Of a stretch of DNA of 64,000 bases, positions 11,292 through 22,418 are shown piece after piece; positions within the stretch are counted from its first letter, which is position 1, and every line of letters starts with the position of its first letter. The stretch spans positions 9,981,960 through 10,045,959 of the forward strand of contig OX637333.1 of the NCBI GenBank assembly GCA_951799405.1. Direction: 5' to 3'. This DNA is from Agapetus fuscipes (Eukaryota > Arthropoda > Insecta > Trichoptera > Glossosomatidae). The translations under genes and the position numbers were made by a program. Under the pieces are notes generated by a model. The model saw nothing but the letters and a program-made list of their open reading frames with translations, searched no databases and had not been told where the DNA came from.

Positions 11292-13503
11292 GTAAAAATT
11301 CTTGTCAAGTAAAAATTATTTTCAGGTAATAATTCGATTCTACATTAAATTAAAAAAAAAAAAACTCAGCGGGCAGACGTCACAGATGTGGATGGCTTAG
11401 GTCCTTAGCAACAAGTAAGGAAACATTAGTTTGCTTTTACTTGCAACCCATCCAGGTGACATCACAACTTTTTAATTTCTTTAGTGCCAACTCCATAGAA
11501 GGGATGTTGTTAAGGTTATGTTTGTGTTGTCAAGATCTCACTTAAAACTGTTGCGTTCAAAGCGGAGACTTGATCCCCGCCAAGGGTGTAAGAAAGTATG
11601 GCCAGTTTCTGGGCTTAGTTCAAACTCAAAATGAGAGAACCGGCAAGGTTTACTCAGCCATGACAAGAAGTGAAACCCTGTCCTGAGGCATTGGAGCAAG
11701 AAATGCTCACTGCAAGTTTAATGGTTGACGTGAGGCTGGCTCTTTTACCTATGGAAATAAATAGGTTTCACTTAGCATAATATGTGACTTCTTCAGGGAT
11801 AAAAAGTTGGGCTATTATCATCATCATGAGCTCGACAGCCCTGGGTGAGCCTAAACTGAATCCAGGATTCTCCTCCACTCTTGCGTGTCCATCATTTAGT
11901 TCTTTTGGCGCGTGTATCTGCCGTGGCTGCATCTGTGTTAACACTGTCCATTCACGGCATTCTTAGAGCTTCAAGTCTCAACAGGCATTGGTAGCTAATG
12001 AAGATAACAATGAAGATAGAAAGCAATAAAACATGGTGACATTCAAACAGCTGATCGCTGGAGTGCTTGCATTCCATGCCAAGGGCTGGGGTTCGATTCT
12101 CTCCGAGGGTGTCAGAAATGATTTTCTAAATCCCAAATTACCGGCAAGGCTTACTCAGCCTTGGCAAAAAATGAGAACCAGCCCGCTCAAGAGCTGGGAA
12201 GCCTCCCACTGCTACTGAAGTGGTTGGTGTAAAGCCAGCCCCCTTACCTGTGAAAATAAATAGGTTCCACTTGCCACATGTGATTCTTTCATACACAATG
12301 TGACAAGTACAAAGTACAATACATGTGTAACTTAGCTGTGTTGCTGTACCATTCAAAATTTACCTTACACTCCACCATGTTTTAATATGTTCTAAGTAGA
12401 TTCAAATAGATATGGTAAGATCTACTGACGCCTCTTGAGACTTCAGGCCCAGGGCTGAAAGTCTCATCATCATGGTTATTCTTACCTACCGAATATCAGT
12501 AATATTTGTACATGAACATTAATCAGCTGTTCTCTTACGGCCATCTTGGATCAACAAGTCTTCATACAAATATTGCCGATATTCGTTAGGTAAGAATTAC
12601 CGTGGTAATGAGACTTCCAGCCCTGGTCTCCTTCGGCGTTGTGGTACTGAGAGTGTTAAGCTCTTAATGGGGTTGATGTCGTCCATTCTAATTATGTGAC
12701 CAGCTCACTTCAGGCGCCCTACTTTAATGGAATATATCATTGTTCTGAAGTTGTGCTATTTGCATAGCTTATTTGGTTCTGTTCCTTGACTTATAGGTTG
12801 TTATGCGGCTGACCACCCATAATATAAAAATTGGTTCACTTTGCCAATGTCACCCCTGTTTCAGGGAAGGACGGCAAGAGTTGCAAGGCTTATGTTCATT
12901 TGAGATTGGGTTTTTATATTGTAGGTCCACATGCGGCATGTGTTAGCGCGAAATTATACATATCTGCTTGTGGGAATGCATTTAGTATAAATCTTAAATG
13001 ATATATATCTTTGCAGCTTAGATTAGATTAGATTAGATTTGGTAAATGTTTCTTTTGTCTGCAGGCTCGGGCACTGGCGCCACAGCTAGCAGAAAGTTAT
13101 GCGGTCAGGTTCCTCATTGGCACCCAGAGTCTTAAGGCCAACTCTAACCAAGTGCATGTGGTGGAGCTGGAGGAGGACACCGGGGCCCTACACACCAAGG
13201 TAAGACTTTCTGTACTTTCGACCAGGAATGTTATCGATATCTGCATCCGTAACCGAAACTATCAGATATTCAAAAGAAATAAAAATATCCATTACGTAAA
13301 CTGAAATAAAAGTTACGGATAATATTTAATAATGTAAGTAATTAAAATTTGTAAATAACACCTATTTTTACTTTCTTGCTATAGCTGAAGGCTATAAAGA
13401 AAGTATTGATTTGGTGTGAAAATTTGTTTTCGAGGTTTTCACGGAAATGAGTTGTCCTGGTGCAGGACATGCCAAAAAACACTATCTTTCAAAAACGTCC
13501 GTC

Positions 13504-13541
<38 letters not shown>

Positions 13542-16500
13542 TCACTTTCCAAAGTATTAGACCTAGAGATACCAAATTTTGGCTACTTCAACTTTTTTGA
13601 GCATGTATTAAGTATGAATAACAGGGCATTACACCAACTTCAAAATTCAAGATGGCTGCCATACAAAAAAACATAAAATTGCACTTTTCTCAAAAACGGC
13701 TCCAAGATTTTTTTTTTTAATTTTCAGAGTTGCCACAAATATATTTTTAAATTAATAAATTAGTTATGGCAACACTCTTGCTAATCTGTGTCTATGGGCT
13801 GCCATATGAAAAAAACAAACAATTGTGATTTTCTCGAAAGTCAAGGGGTTAACAAAAATATAATGATCTACAATATTATAGACAACATAAATTTCTACAA
13901 AAAAAAAAAATCTTAAAAAAAATAATATGAAGCACCGTTTACACGACCTCAAATTTAAAATCGAAAATATAGCAAAAACCCATTAAAATGCAAGATATTT
14001 AAATTTGTTTTAGATTTAATATAAAGAACAAGTTTATCACTATACTTTATAAGGAAAGATTTTTTACTTTTTTGAAAATTCAAGATGGCTTCCGAAGAGC
14101 TGAAAATTTTAAATGCGATTTTCTCAAAAACGGCTCCAACGATTTTTCTTAAAATATCTGTGAATTCGGTAATAAAATAGTGCTAACTACCGATAATAAT
14201 CATTGCTTCATCATAATCTCGGTTTAGGGAGTTGCCATACAAAAAAAAAAAAATGAAAAATTCTCTCTTCTAAAACAATAAAAAAATTATATATTGCCAT
14301 GATTATTTTTCTCAAAAAGTGTATCAGAATTATAGCCACCATACAAAGTGAAAAATTTCCGTACAAAATTTATTTGGTAAACAAAGGGTTAAAATTAGAT
14401 AAAAGTCTGCGATTCTTAAAATTTTATAAATGCCAATAATAATCAGTCTTTACTTTTTCAAAATATAACTAAAAAGTTTACCCACCATACAAAGTCCTAG
14501 TTTGCATACATAAGGGTTCAATGACCATCTATAATAATCTAGAATCTAAGTTTCAAAGGTATATTAACATTCAAAACTCATATCAAATGCTTGCCCACAA
14601 ACAGACACGTGTAAGTTCGCGCTTACAAATGCTGAATGTGTACTTACAAATCTCAAATGAACATAAAATCTGCAACTCTAGCCGACCTTTCCTTGAAAAG
14701 GGGTGCCATTGACAAAGTGAATTATTTTTTACACTATGGGTGGTCAGCTTTATAACAACCTATAAGTCAAGGATCTTTCTTGTATAAGTAATTGGCGCTT
14801 TTTCTAGAGAAGACCAACCTCGCTGAGGTACATGAGGTGTGTTTTACACAAAACGGCGCTCACTAAATAAATCATCCAAATATTTATATTCATTTCAGTA
14901 TTTATATGGCTATTTCCATATTGTACAATTATGCAGGTACACACCGCGGTGGAATAAAATTGATTTATTATTGAATATATTATATTTTTATTGAAACAAC
15001 ATAAGTTGGTAGATGATTCTAGCTTTACATACGTCATACTGTGGGTTAATTTATGCAAGAAAGTCGAGTGCAGATTCTGTGCAATTTATTTCCTTATATT
15101 GCATTTTTAATTTGAGCAAAAGCTTTTTGGTACATCATTATTTTGAAAAAATCTCACTTTGAGTATATTTTACCTATTTGAAATATGTAAAATAGGATGT
15201 TTGTTCCCTATGGACTCCTAAACCACTTATTTAATTGTAGCAGAATTTCCAGGAAACGTACAATATTCTTGGGATGGTTCCCGTGAAGTTTTGTGTCGAA
15301 TAGAATAAAAAAAACATTTTCCAATTCATGATTTTCTAGCAACCCATTCAATTAGAATAAAAAAAACATTTTCCAATTCATGATTTTCTAGCAACCCATT
15401 CAATAAACTTTGAAACCACCCAACAGAAGGAGACCATTTCCATTTAACCAAACTGAGTCATAGCAACGCATGTCAGGGTACAGCTAGTCTTCTATTGTTG
15501 TAAAAATGAATGTTGTTCGAGAATATGAATCGAGAAAGGCTGAACCGTTTTGGTTGTTTTCCATTCCCGAATAAAGTTTGTAACCTGGGGAAGGTTTGGG
15601 CATCCAAAAAGTTGATAAGAACATTTTCAAATTTGTGGAAAGCTGAATGTCATTTTTGTATAGGAATTGATCATTTCTATATGTATTCATTTATATGAGA
15701 AAGTTAAAAAATTAAAAAAACACAGTTTAAAACATTAAAAAACAGAGTTTTAGTTTCACAAGTTGATTATATCTTTCACCTCAAGTACATTCTACTTTGT
15801 TACGGAGCTGCGTGAGGAAATGATAGACTGGGAGAGACAGAACAAAGGGCTCAAGGCCAAGCTTCAGGAACTGGAAACTGCGTACAGGTCCAAGACAAAG
15901 GGCGCCATCGCCAATCTGGAGTCCAAGATCAGCAACACCAAGGAGGCAAGTCATCGGATGAAGAAGAACCAACAACCGACTCGAACGATGAAGTGGTCGA
16001 ATAATGACCAACCTGAACAGAGAGTATGAGAGCACCTATTTTGAGGACTTCTGGGTTGAGGCACAAGAGGGACGAAAAGTCCATCACAATGTCATCAAAG
16101 AAATTCAAGAAAAATTGTTTGTTGCATCAAACTATGCATTGGCCTGTTGCACAACTTAAGACCTAGATATGTCTCGCGGATTTGCCGGAGCACTCTATAT
16201 TACGCATGTATATAATAGGTTGATGATACAGAACAGCAGTATTAACTTGTCCTTGTTGTGTTAGGTGTTTGGTCACGGCTTTGGAGAGGTGTGGCACCTA
16301 CGCTGCTCGCCGCTGAATGCCTCCCTGCTCACCACCTGCCACAGCAGCTGCGGGCAGGACGGGGCCCCGGTGCGTCAGGGCGTGTCCCTGCTTCGCCTGC
16401 CCTACACACAGGTGCTCCCCGACCCTGACCTGCCTAGCCCACAACATGCAGAGCAACTGGAGGTGGTCACAGACTTCCATGTGGAGGTAAGGCCCTATTG

Positions 16501-19500
16501 TTAACTTTCACAGACTTAAGAGTTAACTTTCTCAGTGTTCACTTTTACAGACTCCCATGTGGAGGTAAGTCCGCAGTGTTCACTTTCACAGACTTCCATG
16601 TGGAGGTAATCTAATGATAATATTATTAGGATGATTTATTTGGTGAGTGCTGTTTTTGTGTGAATCACACAGTAAGAGCCCTTTGCGAAATTGGTCGTCG
16701 CTATAGAAAGTACCAATTCTTAAGCAAGACCCAGTTGCTGTAAGGCTGGATGGACCTTTGGTGACTAGTTAAGTTCTTTGGTAAAGGTTTATGATTTTTT
16801 AAACCCAGCAAAGAACATATTTGAAAATATAAATGGTACTTAAACTTACATTACTTACGTTGGCTCGGAAGTCTAGTAGTGCATGGGGTGAGCTATCGTG
16901 CTGTGTGAAAAGGGCTTGCTCAAACCACCTTGCATGTGTCAGAATGACAGTACATGGACAATCATATAAAGCTATGTATTTTTTCAAGTGGCGGAAAGCC
17001 TTTCCGTGAGGTAGAAAAGCAATGGCACAAAAAAACAAGAATCTCTAGATCAGAGGTGTGCCCACAATGCTAAAAGTAAGTGGTTTGATGTTACTGAAGC
17101 TAATACCATACCTGGGGTGTCATTTCATGTAGGATTGTTGCTAGATCACGAGTAGCGAGAAAAAAAAATAAGAAGACTAAGGGCATAAGGGTGTATGCTG
17201 AGCAACCTATTTCCTATTACAGAAGTACGGGCAGGACATCAGGTGCGCAGAGTTCCACCTTACGGAGGGCAGCCGGCTGGCTGTAGTGGTGGACAATAGT
17301 GTGGTGCTGCTGGAGGCAGACGGCAGGGAAGTCAGCCACGTGCAGCTGCAGGGCAAGGGGCACCTCAAGTTCAGCGGGGGCAAGTGGAACCCTCACCAGA
17401 ATGCCCACCAGGTATCCGACACCCTATACAAGTGGAACCATCTACGGTCCGGTAAGAGATAACAATGGTCGCAGTAGTCACTACAACCAAATGCTTACAA
17501 CATTGTGTCGTCACCCGGCCGGGTTGCTAGGGAGAAGACATACAAATATTTTGTTATTGGTTGCTAAGAACCTCAGTCCCATATAATACTGACGTTTGTA
17601 CGCCTAGAAAAAAGTTCCAAATTCAAAAATGTTCCGGCCTTATTGAATAAATCCTTTGTTTTGTTTGAGTTAAATTATGTTTTCACTCATTATCAAACCC
17701 CCACTTTAATTAGCATTCTACACTCATTATCAAACCCCCACTTTAATTAGCATTCTACACTCATTATCAAACCCCCACTTTAATTAGCATTCTACACTCA
17801 TTATCAAACCCCCACTTTAATTAGCATTCTACACTCATTATCAAACCCCCACTTTAATTAGCATTCTACACTCATTATCAAACCCCCACTTTAATTAGCA
17901 TTCTACCAACTGAGCTATCGACCGGACTTTTTACGAACTTGGTCGTCGCAACAAAACACTAATTCTCAAGCAAGACCCAGTTGTTGTAAGGCTGGATGGA
18001 CCTTTATGATGACCAGTAATTGGTAAATGTTTATGAATTTTTCAACCCAGCTAAGAGCAAATTTGACAATATAATTGGTATATTTTTGGTGCTCCGCCGG
18101 GATTCAAACCCACGACCTTCCATTTATGAGTCAGAAATGCTAACCACTAGACTACAGACCGGCCAAATGTCTGATGATAAAAATCGTAGTATGATAAGTG
18201 ACTCTTTCTTTGTGTGGTCAGTTCACAGCGCTGCAGGACACGCATGTGCGCTCGTACGACACACGCAGCTCGGGTGCGCACGCTGCTTGGTCTCTAGAGG
18301 CAGCGCACGCGCAGCACCTGCGGGACTTGGACTTCAACCCTAACAGGCAGTTCCACCTGGCCACGGCCGCGGATGACGGCTTTCTTAAGCTCTGGGACTA
18401 CAGGAACCCCAGGGAGCCCGTGTTCACGCGCAGCGACCACTCCCACTGGTGAGCATAACATATATATACATATATATCAGGCTTATTTATTTTTAATTAC
18501 ACATGATAAGAGAGCGCCGTTTTTGTGTGTGTCACACCTCAAGGGCCCTCTCCGATCACGGATAAGACTTTTTGAAAAGGTGTGTCTTGAGAGCTCCGCG
18601 AAATATACCCATGGATTTGGAGTTCTTCACTCCGGGTGGCAGTCTGTTCCACTCCACCGGACCCGCAACACAGAAAGCACGGTCTCCAAAATTTGTACGG
18701 ATCTGACGGTGCGGCTGAACCAAATTGATTCCACCATCGCCCGCAGATCTGAGTGTCTGCCTACTAACACCCATCTCAACAGGCGAAATCATGTCAGTCA
18801 GATAAGGTGGAGCCAAGCTATTGATGGCTTTATAAACCATCAGACAAACACGGTAGACCACCCTCTCCGGGAAACGAAGCCAGTGTAGTTTTTTTAACAG
18901 CGGAGTGATGTGAGTGAATTTGGATATCCCGAATATGAGCCTTGCTGCTGAATTTAACACAGATTGAAAGCGGTTGAAATGCTTCTTTGGCTGACCACTA
19001 TAAAGTGTTGAGCAATATCAATCCGAGACATCACAAACGCACTCACCAGGGACTTAACCACATCTGACGGAAGACACTTTCTAATCGCCTTTATTTGGCG
19101 CAGTGAAAAAAAGATGCATGCAACATGCATTCTCTCTATCCCATGTTTTTACCAGCAATATGTCGTTGACTATGAAATGATGTGATGATGATTATGTTGA
19201 TAAACTGTGCATCATCATTTCACCTCACACTGAAGAAACCCATCGCAGAAGGGGGGGAAATGTTTAGAAGCTCCAGCTCCAACAGTCTTCGGCAACAGAT
19301 CCAAGAAAGCATCTCTCCAGTATAGTTCTTCCTTAGATTAAAATAAAAGTTGCTTTGTTTTAATTCACATGAGTTTATTTTTGTACACAACCAGTTTCGG
19401 GAGAAGCAGTACCTCCCATCTTCAGGTGTAAATAGAAACTAACATAGAATGCAAAATTACGAAGCAAGGATTTAAATTACAGAAGGGGAGGGGGAAGTTC

Positions 19501-22079
19501 TATGTGGGCGGGGCGTAATAGGAAACATAGAAAGTAGAAGTGAAGTGTTAGGAAATAGGATATTATTTAGGAGATTATTTTCTGAATTGCTATTTTTTTG
19601 GATTTCTAGGTTTTCAAAGTTGTTCATAATTTTACCTTTGTGGGGAATGGGGTGAAGGAGTTTTAACTTGTGAGTGTGAAAGGAATGGTTAGACTCAATA
19701 ATGTGGTTGGCGAATCAGAATGACCGTTGCTTGTTAGGCAACGGCGGTGTTCTTGAAGTCTAGTTTTTAGATTTCTTGCAGTTTGTCCAATGTACTTCAG
19801 TTCACAATCTCCACAATAGATCTTTATTAGCCTTGCCCATCCTTATCATCTACCCACTATGCAAAATAGGCAATGCATTTTGACAGTGACAGCAGACAGA
19901 AGTAAATTGTCGCAAAAACTGTTCAACCTCGATGCGCACAATCAACAGAAAACAAGAAAGAATATTCGAAGAAGATCATACTGGAGTGCTGTGAGTTCTG
20001 TCTGATCCTTGACTCCTGTTCTTGTTTCCAGATGTTCTGCGACTCTGGAAGATTTGCCTCCGTTTAAGCAGCTTGCTCAAACACACGGAACAATTACAAT
20101 TTGGAACAAATACGCATTGCATTCTCTCTCCACTATTTAGTGGAACCAAACTTGGCTTCACCAATAAAAATGCCTAAGTGCTATTGGGCTTTATTTGTGC
20201 ATCTTGAATTAATTAAAATTCAAGACAGGGAAGAGGAAGTGGTTGGGTTTTTTAGCCAGTTATCGAGAAGGACTGGGAATTTGTTTTTTTGATATTATTT
20301 AAATTTGTATGAATTTCTAGGGTTTTAAAAACAATTAGCATTCTCCTTTTACGCGCCAATCGGAGGACCTTTACTTGTTGTATCAAAATAATGGTCATTT
20401 TCTATGCAGTGGTCTGCCATCTCAGAGAACCCAGAGGGTCTCCTTAATGCCCTATTATATTTGCTAATTCTAATATTAATGACCTGGATGTCTTCCTTAT
20501 TTTCTCTTTATATTATTAGTATTCCTTCGGCACTCTACATTCAGCAGAAACCGGAGCCAAAACACTGATTGAAGAACCCGTTCGAAGAGTTAAAACAATG
20601 TTTAGATAGTATGCGTAAGCAGTTGCTGGTCTGGAATCACCTGCCTCATTATGTAAGATAGAGGACCATAGGAAATTCTGAAATGCACTGAAGACATGCA
20701 AATTTCTGGCATCATACGTATGCACAAGCACCCTTGGAGTGACTACAACGCAAAACTGTGCTCTAAAGAAGTCATCAACTCATCATCATCATTTACTGCA
20801 TGTTGTTTGCAGGATTTGGGCTGTGAGGTTCAACACCTTCCACGACCAGCTAATCCTCACGAGCAGTTCTGATGCCCGTGTGCTGCTTACCTGCGCTGCC
20901 AGCGTCAGCTCTGAGGCCGGCCAGGCTCACATCCTGGCCGACTCCTGCGAGGAGGAGGAGGAAACCAGCAAGGCACAGGATGGAGACAGCAGGGACAACA
21001 AGGTCAAGGACAATGCCTCCCAAGGCGACGTATCTCAAGTGAATGAAGATGAGACTAAAGCGAAGTAAATCTTCTTCCATCAAAGATCAGCACCATCATG
21101 GCAATGGACTTAAAATTAAGTTTAAGCCGGAGTTACAGTTGTTTGACATATTTACTAATTATAATTCATTTAATTGCATATTTCGGATATTACATAGATG
21201 AACCATTATGAAAACTTACATAATTCTCAATGTTTCGTTGGCAACGCAGCTAATGTCTTCAGGAGACATCCAAAGATGACTGAATATGAACTGTTTGGAT
21301 GATGTTAGTTCATCTGTCAGGATGTTTTTTGTTCATCTGTGAGGATGATGTTAGTTCATCCTCAGTTGAGTGCCTTAAAAGCAAACACGCCACTGTCCAT
21401 CACACTCATATTACGGGAAATCAAACAATTTTAAATAATAGCTTAGTTATTTATATTTTTAAAAACATGCAAGATTTATAAAATTGTTAATGGACATACC
21501 ATACTTTGTATGTATATATTTTTGCATCAAAGCAATCTAAATGACTAAATTAGATGATTTTGTGATTCAAAAGTCATTTGTGTATTTTTATGGCCAGTGG
21601 CGTGTTTGCTTTTAAGGGACTCCGTTGTCATCACCTGGCCGGGCTAAAGACAGAACCTACAGAGCATCATAAGTTCAATACAATTTAATATCTTTGGGTC
21701 ATAGTTTGAAAAGACTCTGAAGTGCTCTGTACTGCATTTAACATTTCCACCAACTGTGTTAGCTCACAGTGCTGTAAACTAGAAAAAAATCCCTGCTATT
21801 GGGAATCCGTTTTACTATGGATGATGGATTTTTTTAATGTTCGGTGTCCATTGGCCAATAATTATTATTATCTAATGTGATGCTTCGAAGGAAACATTTC
21901 CTCTGTATGTTCCCAGGTTGGAGGATGGTCCCCTGCAGTGGTACGAGCAGCATGAGGACTCAGTGTACTGTGTGGAGTGGAGCTCAGCGGATCCCTGGAC
22001 ATTTGCCTCCCTGAGCTATGATGGCCGACTGGTGCTGTCTAAGGTGCCCAAGCAACACAAGTACAACATCTTACTGTGA
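11250..22079 (+). CDS. EIPR1: EARP and GARP complex-interacting protein 1, 7 exons, complete
   Basis: WD40 beta-propeller protein of the EIPR1/TSSC1 family. Known family role: it binds the EARP and GARP tethering complexes and acts in endosome-to-Golgi traffic, endosomal recycling and dense-core vesicle sorting. Coding exons are 11250-11291, 13065-13199, 16265-16486, 17223-17411, 18222-18448, 20813-21064 and 21917-22079. All have GT donors and AG acceptors; intron phases are 0,0,0,0,2,2 and the joined frame stays open for 409 residues. The human protein is 387. Family wording seen: IYGLEHQARAL near the N-terminus, [31 protein letters not shown] (WD at residues 254-255), and a C-terminal block [16 protein letters not shown] followed by SYDGRLVL. 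An in-frame TGA at 11226 precedes the ATG. An acidic Lys/Glu/Asp-rich insert lies at about residues 312-356. Introns are full of transposable elements. No promoter could be resolved. Confidence 0.95.
11550..11793 (+). mobile_element. SINE-2 copy (degraded)
   Basis: Lies in EIPR1 intron 1. It has agggtgtaagaaa, accggcaaggtttactcagcc, and ends gaaataaataggtttcactt; the same plan as 12045 and 42335. The tRNA-like head is eroded. Confidence 0.65.
12045..12300 (+). mobile_element. SINE-2 copy
   Basis: tRNA-derived head cagctgatcgctggagtgc with B box ggggttcgattct, then gagggtgtcagaaatgat, accggcaaggcttactcagcc and the 3' end aaataaataggttccacttg. In EIPR1 intron 1. Confidence 0.8.
12785..13045 (+). 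repeat. LA tail next to EIPR1 exon 2
   Basis: ccttgacttataggttgtta through ctttgcagcttagattagattagatt. The (TTAGA)n end stops about 20-25 bases from the exon 2 acceptor. Confidence 0.85.
13065..13199 (+). CDS. EIPR1: EIPR1 coding exon 2
   Basis: Forty-five codons, ARALAPQL through ALHTK, phase 0 at both ends. The acceptor is tttgtctgcag and the donor is AAG/gtaag. It carries the [10 protein letters not shown] strand typical of the first propeller blade. An LA-tail retroelement ends only about 25 bases upstream, directly against the polypyrimidine tract. Confidence 0.93.
13377..14525 (+). repeat. MSR repeat, near full copy
   Basis: Starts tttctttatagc-type hairpin (gctatagctgaaggctataaag), then ggaaatgagttgtcctgg, a (TG)n tract at 13507-13540, and two internal occurrences of aagatggct...tctcaaaaacggctcca about 440 bases apart. 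It is collinear with 47926-49160. No long frame, no convincing TIR. An LA tail (-) follows at 14530-14775. Confidence 0.75.
14530..15090. repeat. LA tail (-), SINE-1 tail fragment (+), and shared flank
   Basis: 14530-14775 is a - strand LA tail; 14780-14880 is a + SINE-1 tail (ggcgctttttctagagaag...aaacggcgctcactaaataaatcatc). 14880-15090 is a stretch that recurs at 50400-50580 (gcaggtacacaccgcggtgg), so the order MSR, LA tail, SINE tail, flank was duplicated as a block. Confidence 0.7.
15297..15405. repeat. 52-bp direct duplication
   Basis: Two adjacent nearly identical copies of a ~52-base unit containing catgattttctagcaaccc. Confidence 0.8.
15800..15945 (+). pseudogene. Captured non-muscle myosin II heavy-chain tail exon
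   Basis: Inside EIPR1 intron 2 a frame reads [20 protein letters not shown], then a coiled-coil segment ending [14 protein letters not shown]. This matches the myosin II rod near its C-terminus (family wording: RQNKELK.KLQE.E followed by ALEAKI). The similarity stops sharply at GAG/gcaagtc, which fits a GC-type splice donor; 3' of it the myosin reading is lost. It therefore looks like a single exon plus flanking intron copied here, not a processed cDNA copy. No start codon or neighbouring myosin exon was seen. Confidence 0.7.
16265..16486 (+). CDS. EIPR1: EIPR1 coding exon 3
   Basis: Seventy-four codons, [12 protein letters not shown] to FHVEV-type end, phase 0 at both ends, acceptor tgttgtgttag, donor GAG/gtaag. 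GEVWHL corresponds to the conserved GEIWHI block of the family. Short imperfect copies of the exon end plus donor (acttccatgtggaggtaa) recur just downstream at about 16551-16608, so the 3' splice region is locally duplicated. Confidence 0.92.
16628..16830 (-). mobile_element. SINE-1 copy, head missing
   Basis: - strand; tail gagtgctgtttttgtgtgaa and body agacccagttgctgtaagg are present; the tRNA-like head is lost. EIPR1 intron 3. Confidence 0.7.
17223..17411 (+). CDS. EIPR1: EIPR1 coding exon 4
   Basis: Sixty-three codons, [11 protein letters not shown] to WNPHQNAHQ, phase 0 at both ends, acceptor ttcctattacag, donor CAG/gtatcc. KWNPH matches the family's KWSPH block. Confidence 0.92.
17684..17906. 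repeat. 37-bp minisatellite, six units
   Basis: Units of cactcattatcaaaccccc then actttaattagcattcta, nearly identical. The last unit runs directly into taccaactgagctatcgacc, which is the - strand A-box region of a SINE-2 head, so the array grew from a tRNA-like head. Confidence 0.9.
17907..18164 (-). mobile_element. SINE-1 copy preceded by SINE-2 head remnant
   Basis: 17907-17928 is a SINE-2 A-box remnant. From 17935 to 18164 is a - strand SINE-1 body and head, with ttcaaacccacgaccttcc matching the B-box side. It ends 57 bases before EIPR1 exon 5. Confidence 0.75.
18222..18448 (+). CDS. EIPR1: EIPR1 coding exon 5
   Basis: Starts in phase 0 with [15 protein letters not shown] and ends in phase 2 at HSH-TG before gtgagc. 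It contains [10 protein letters not shown] and the WD dipeptide in LKLWDYR, the most conserved stretch of the protein. Confidence 0.94.
18505..19150 (-). pseudogene. CR1-like LINE fragment (RT C-terminal half)
   Basis: Reads [39 protein letters not shown] and [20 protein letters not shown] on -, ending [11 protein letters not shown] then stop. This is near-identical in layout to the C-terminus of the element at 30525-33627. A frameshift lies near 18975. The 3' UTR phrase gggcccttgaggtgtgacac precedes acggcgctctc. Located in EIPR1 intron 5. Confidence 0.85.
19385..19429 (-). ncRNA. Hammerhead-ribozyme-like motif (Penelope type, family b)
   Basis: Order on -: ACAC, CUGAAGA, U, stem II GGGAG/CUCCC, GAA, ACUGGU, U, GUGU. 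Core boxes CUGANGA and GAAA are present, and helix I (ACAC with GUGU) pairs perfectly. Helix III is the short self-complementary type with one change (ACUGGU for ACCGGU). It lies 3' of, and in the same sense as, the GIY-YIG fragment that follows. Confidence 0.65.
19385..19835 (-). pseudogene. Penelope-like element 3' fragment with GIY-YIG remnant
   Basis: - strand frame [20 protein letters not shown] then RLQEHRRCL corresponds to the GIY-YIG endonuclease that ends Penelope-like ORFs. Frameshifts follow. The 3' UTR ends in the hammerhead-like motif. In EIPR1 intron 5. Confidence 0.8.
19836..20812. other. Rest of EIPR1 intron 5
   Basis: No gene, RNA or recognised element; only scattered short frames. 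Confidence 0.5.
20813..21064 (+). CDS. EIPR1: EIPR1 coding exon 6
   Basis: The first base completes Trp272. The exon reads [20 protein letters not shown] and then a low-complexity acidic/lysine tail, ending in phase 2 at GCGAA before gtaaatc. Without splicing the frame would stop at 21066. Joining to exon 7 restores AAG (Lys) and the conserved C-terminus. Confidence 0.93.
21065..21916. other. EIPR1: EIPR1 intron 6
   Basis: 852-base intron. No repeat recognised except short near-repeats of gatgatgttagttcatc at about 21299-21362. Confidence 0.6.
21917..22079 (+). CDS. EIPR1: EIPR1 coding exon 7 with stop
   Basis: Acceptor gttcccag. The first base completes Lys356, then [20 protein letters not shown] and on to KYNILL and TGA at 22077-22079. 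The last ~16 bases of the coding sequence are the first unit of a 34-bp minisatellite that fills the 3' UTR. Confidence 0.94.
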
Positions 22080-22418
22080 AGCTGCCCAATACAAGGACAA
22101 TATCTTACTGTGAAGCTGCCCAATACAAGGACAACATCTTACTGTGAAGCTGCCCAATACAAGGACAACATCTTACTGTGAAGCTGCCCAATACAAGGAC
22201 AACATCTTACTGTGAAGCTGCCCAATACAAGGACAACATCTTACTGTGAAGCTGCCCAATACAAGGACAACATCTTACTGTGAAGCTGCCCAATACAAGG
22301 ACAACATCTTACTGTGAAGCTGCCCAATACAAGGACAACATCTTACTGTGAAGCTGCCAAGGACAACATCTTACTGTGAAGCTCCCAAGGCAATACAAGG
22401 ATAACATCATACTGTGAA
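22063..22418 (+). repeat. 34-bp minisatellite repeating the EIPR1 stop region
   Basis: Unit caacatcttactgtgaagct plus gcccaatacaagga, with eleven occurrences of the actgtgaa core, the last two shortened or diverged. The first lies in the coding end (…NILL, TGA), so each unit carries a copy of the last codons and stop. All but the first are 3' UTR. Confidence 0.95.

Noticed and set aside
13020..13045. Telomere-like repeat at (TTAGATTAGA)n tracts
   Set aside because: The unit is TTAGA at the 3' ends of LA tails, not the insect TTAGG, and occurs only there.
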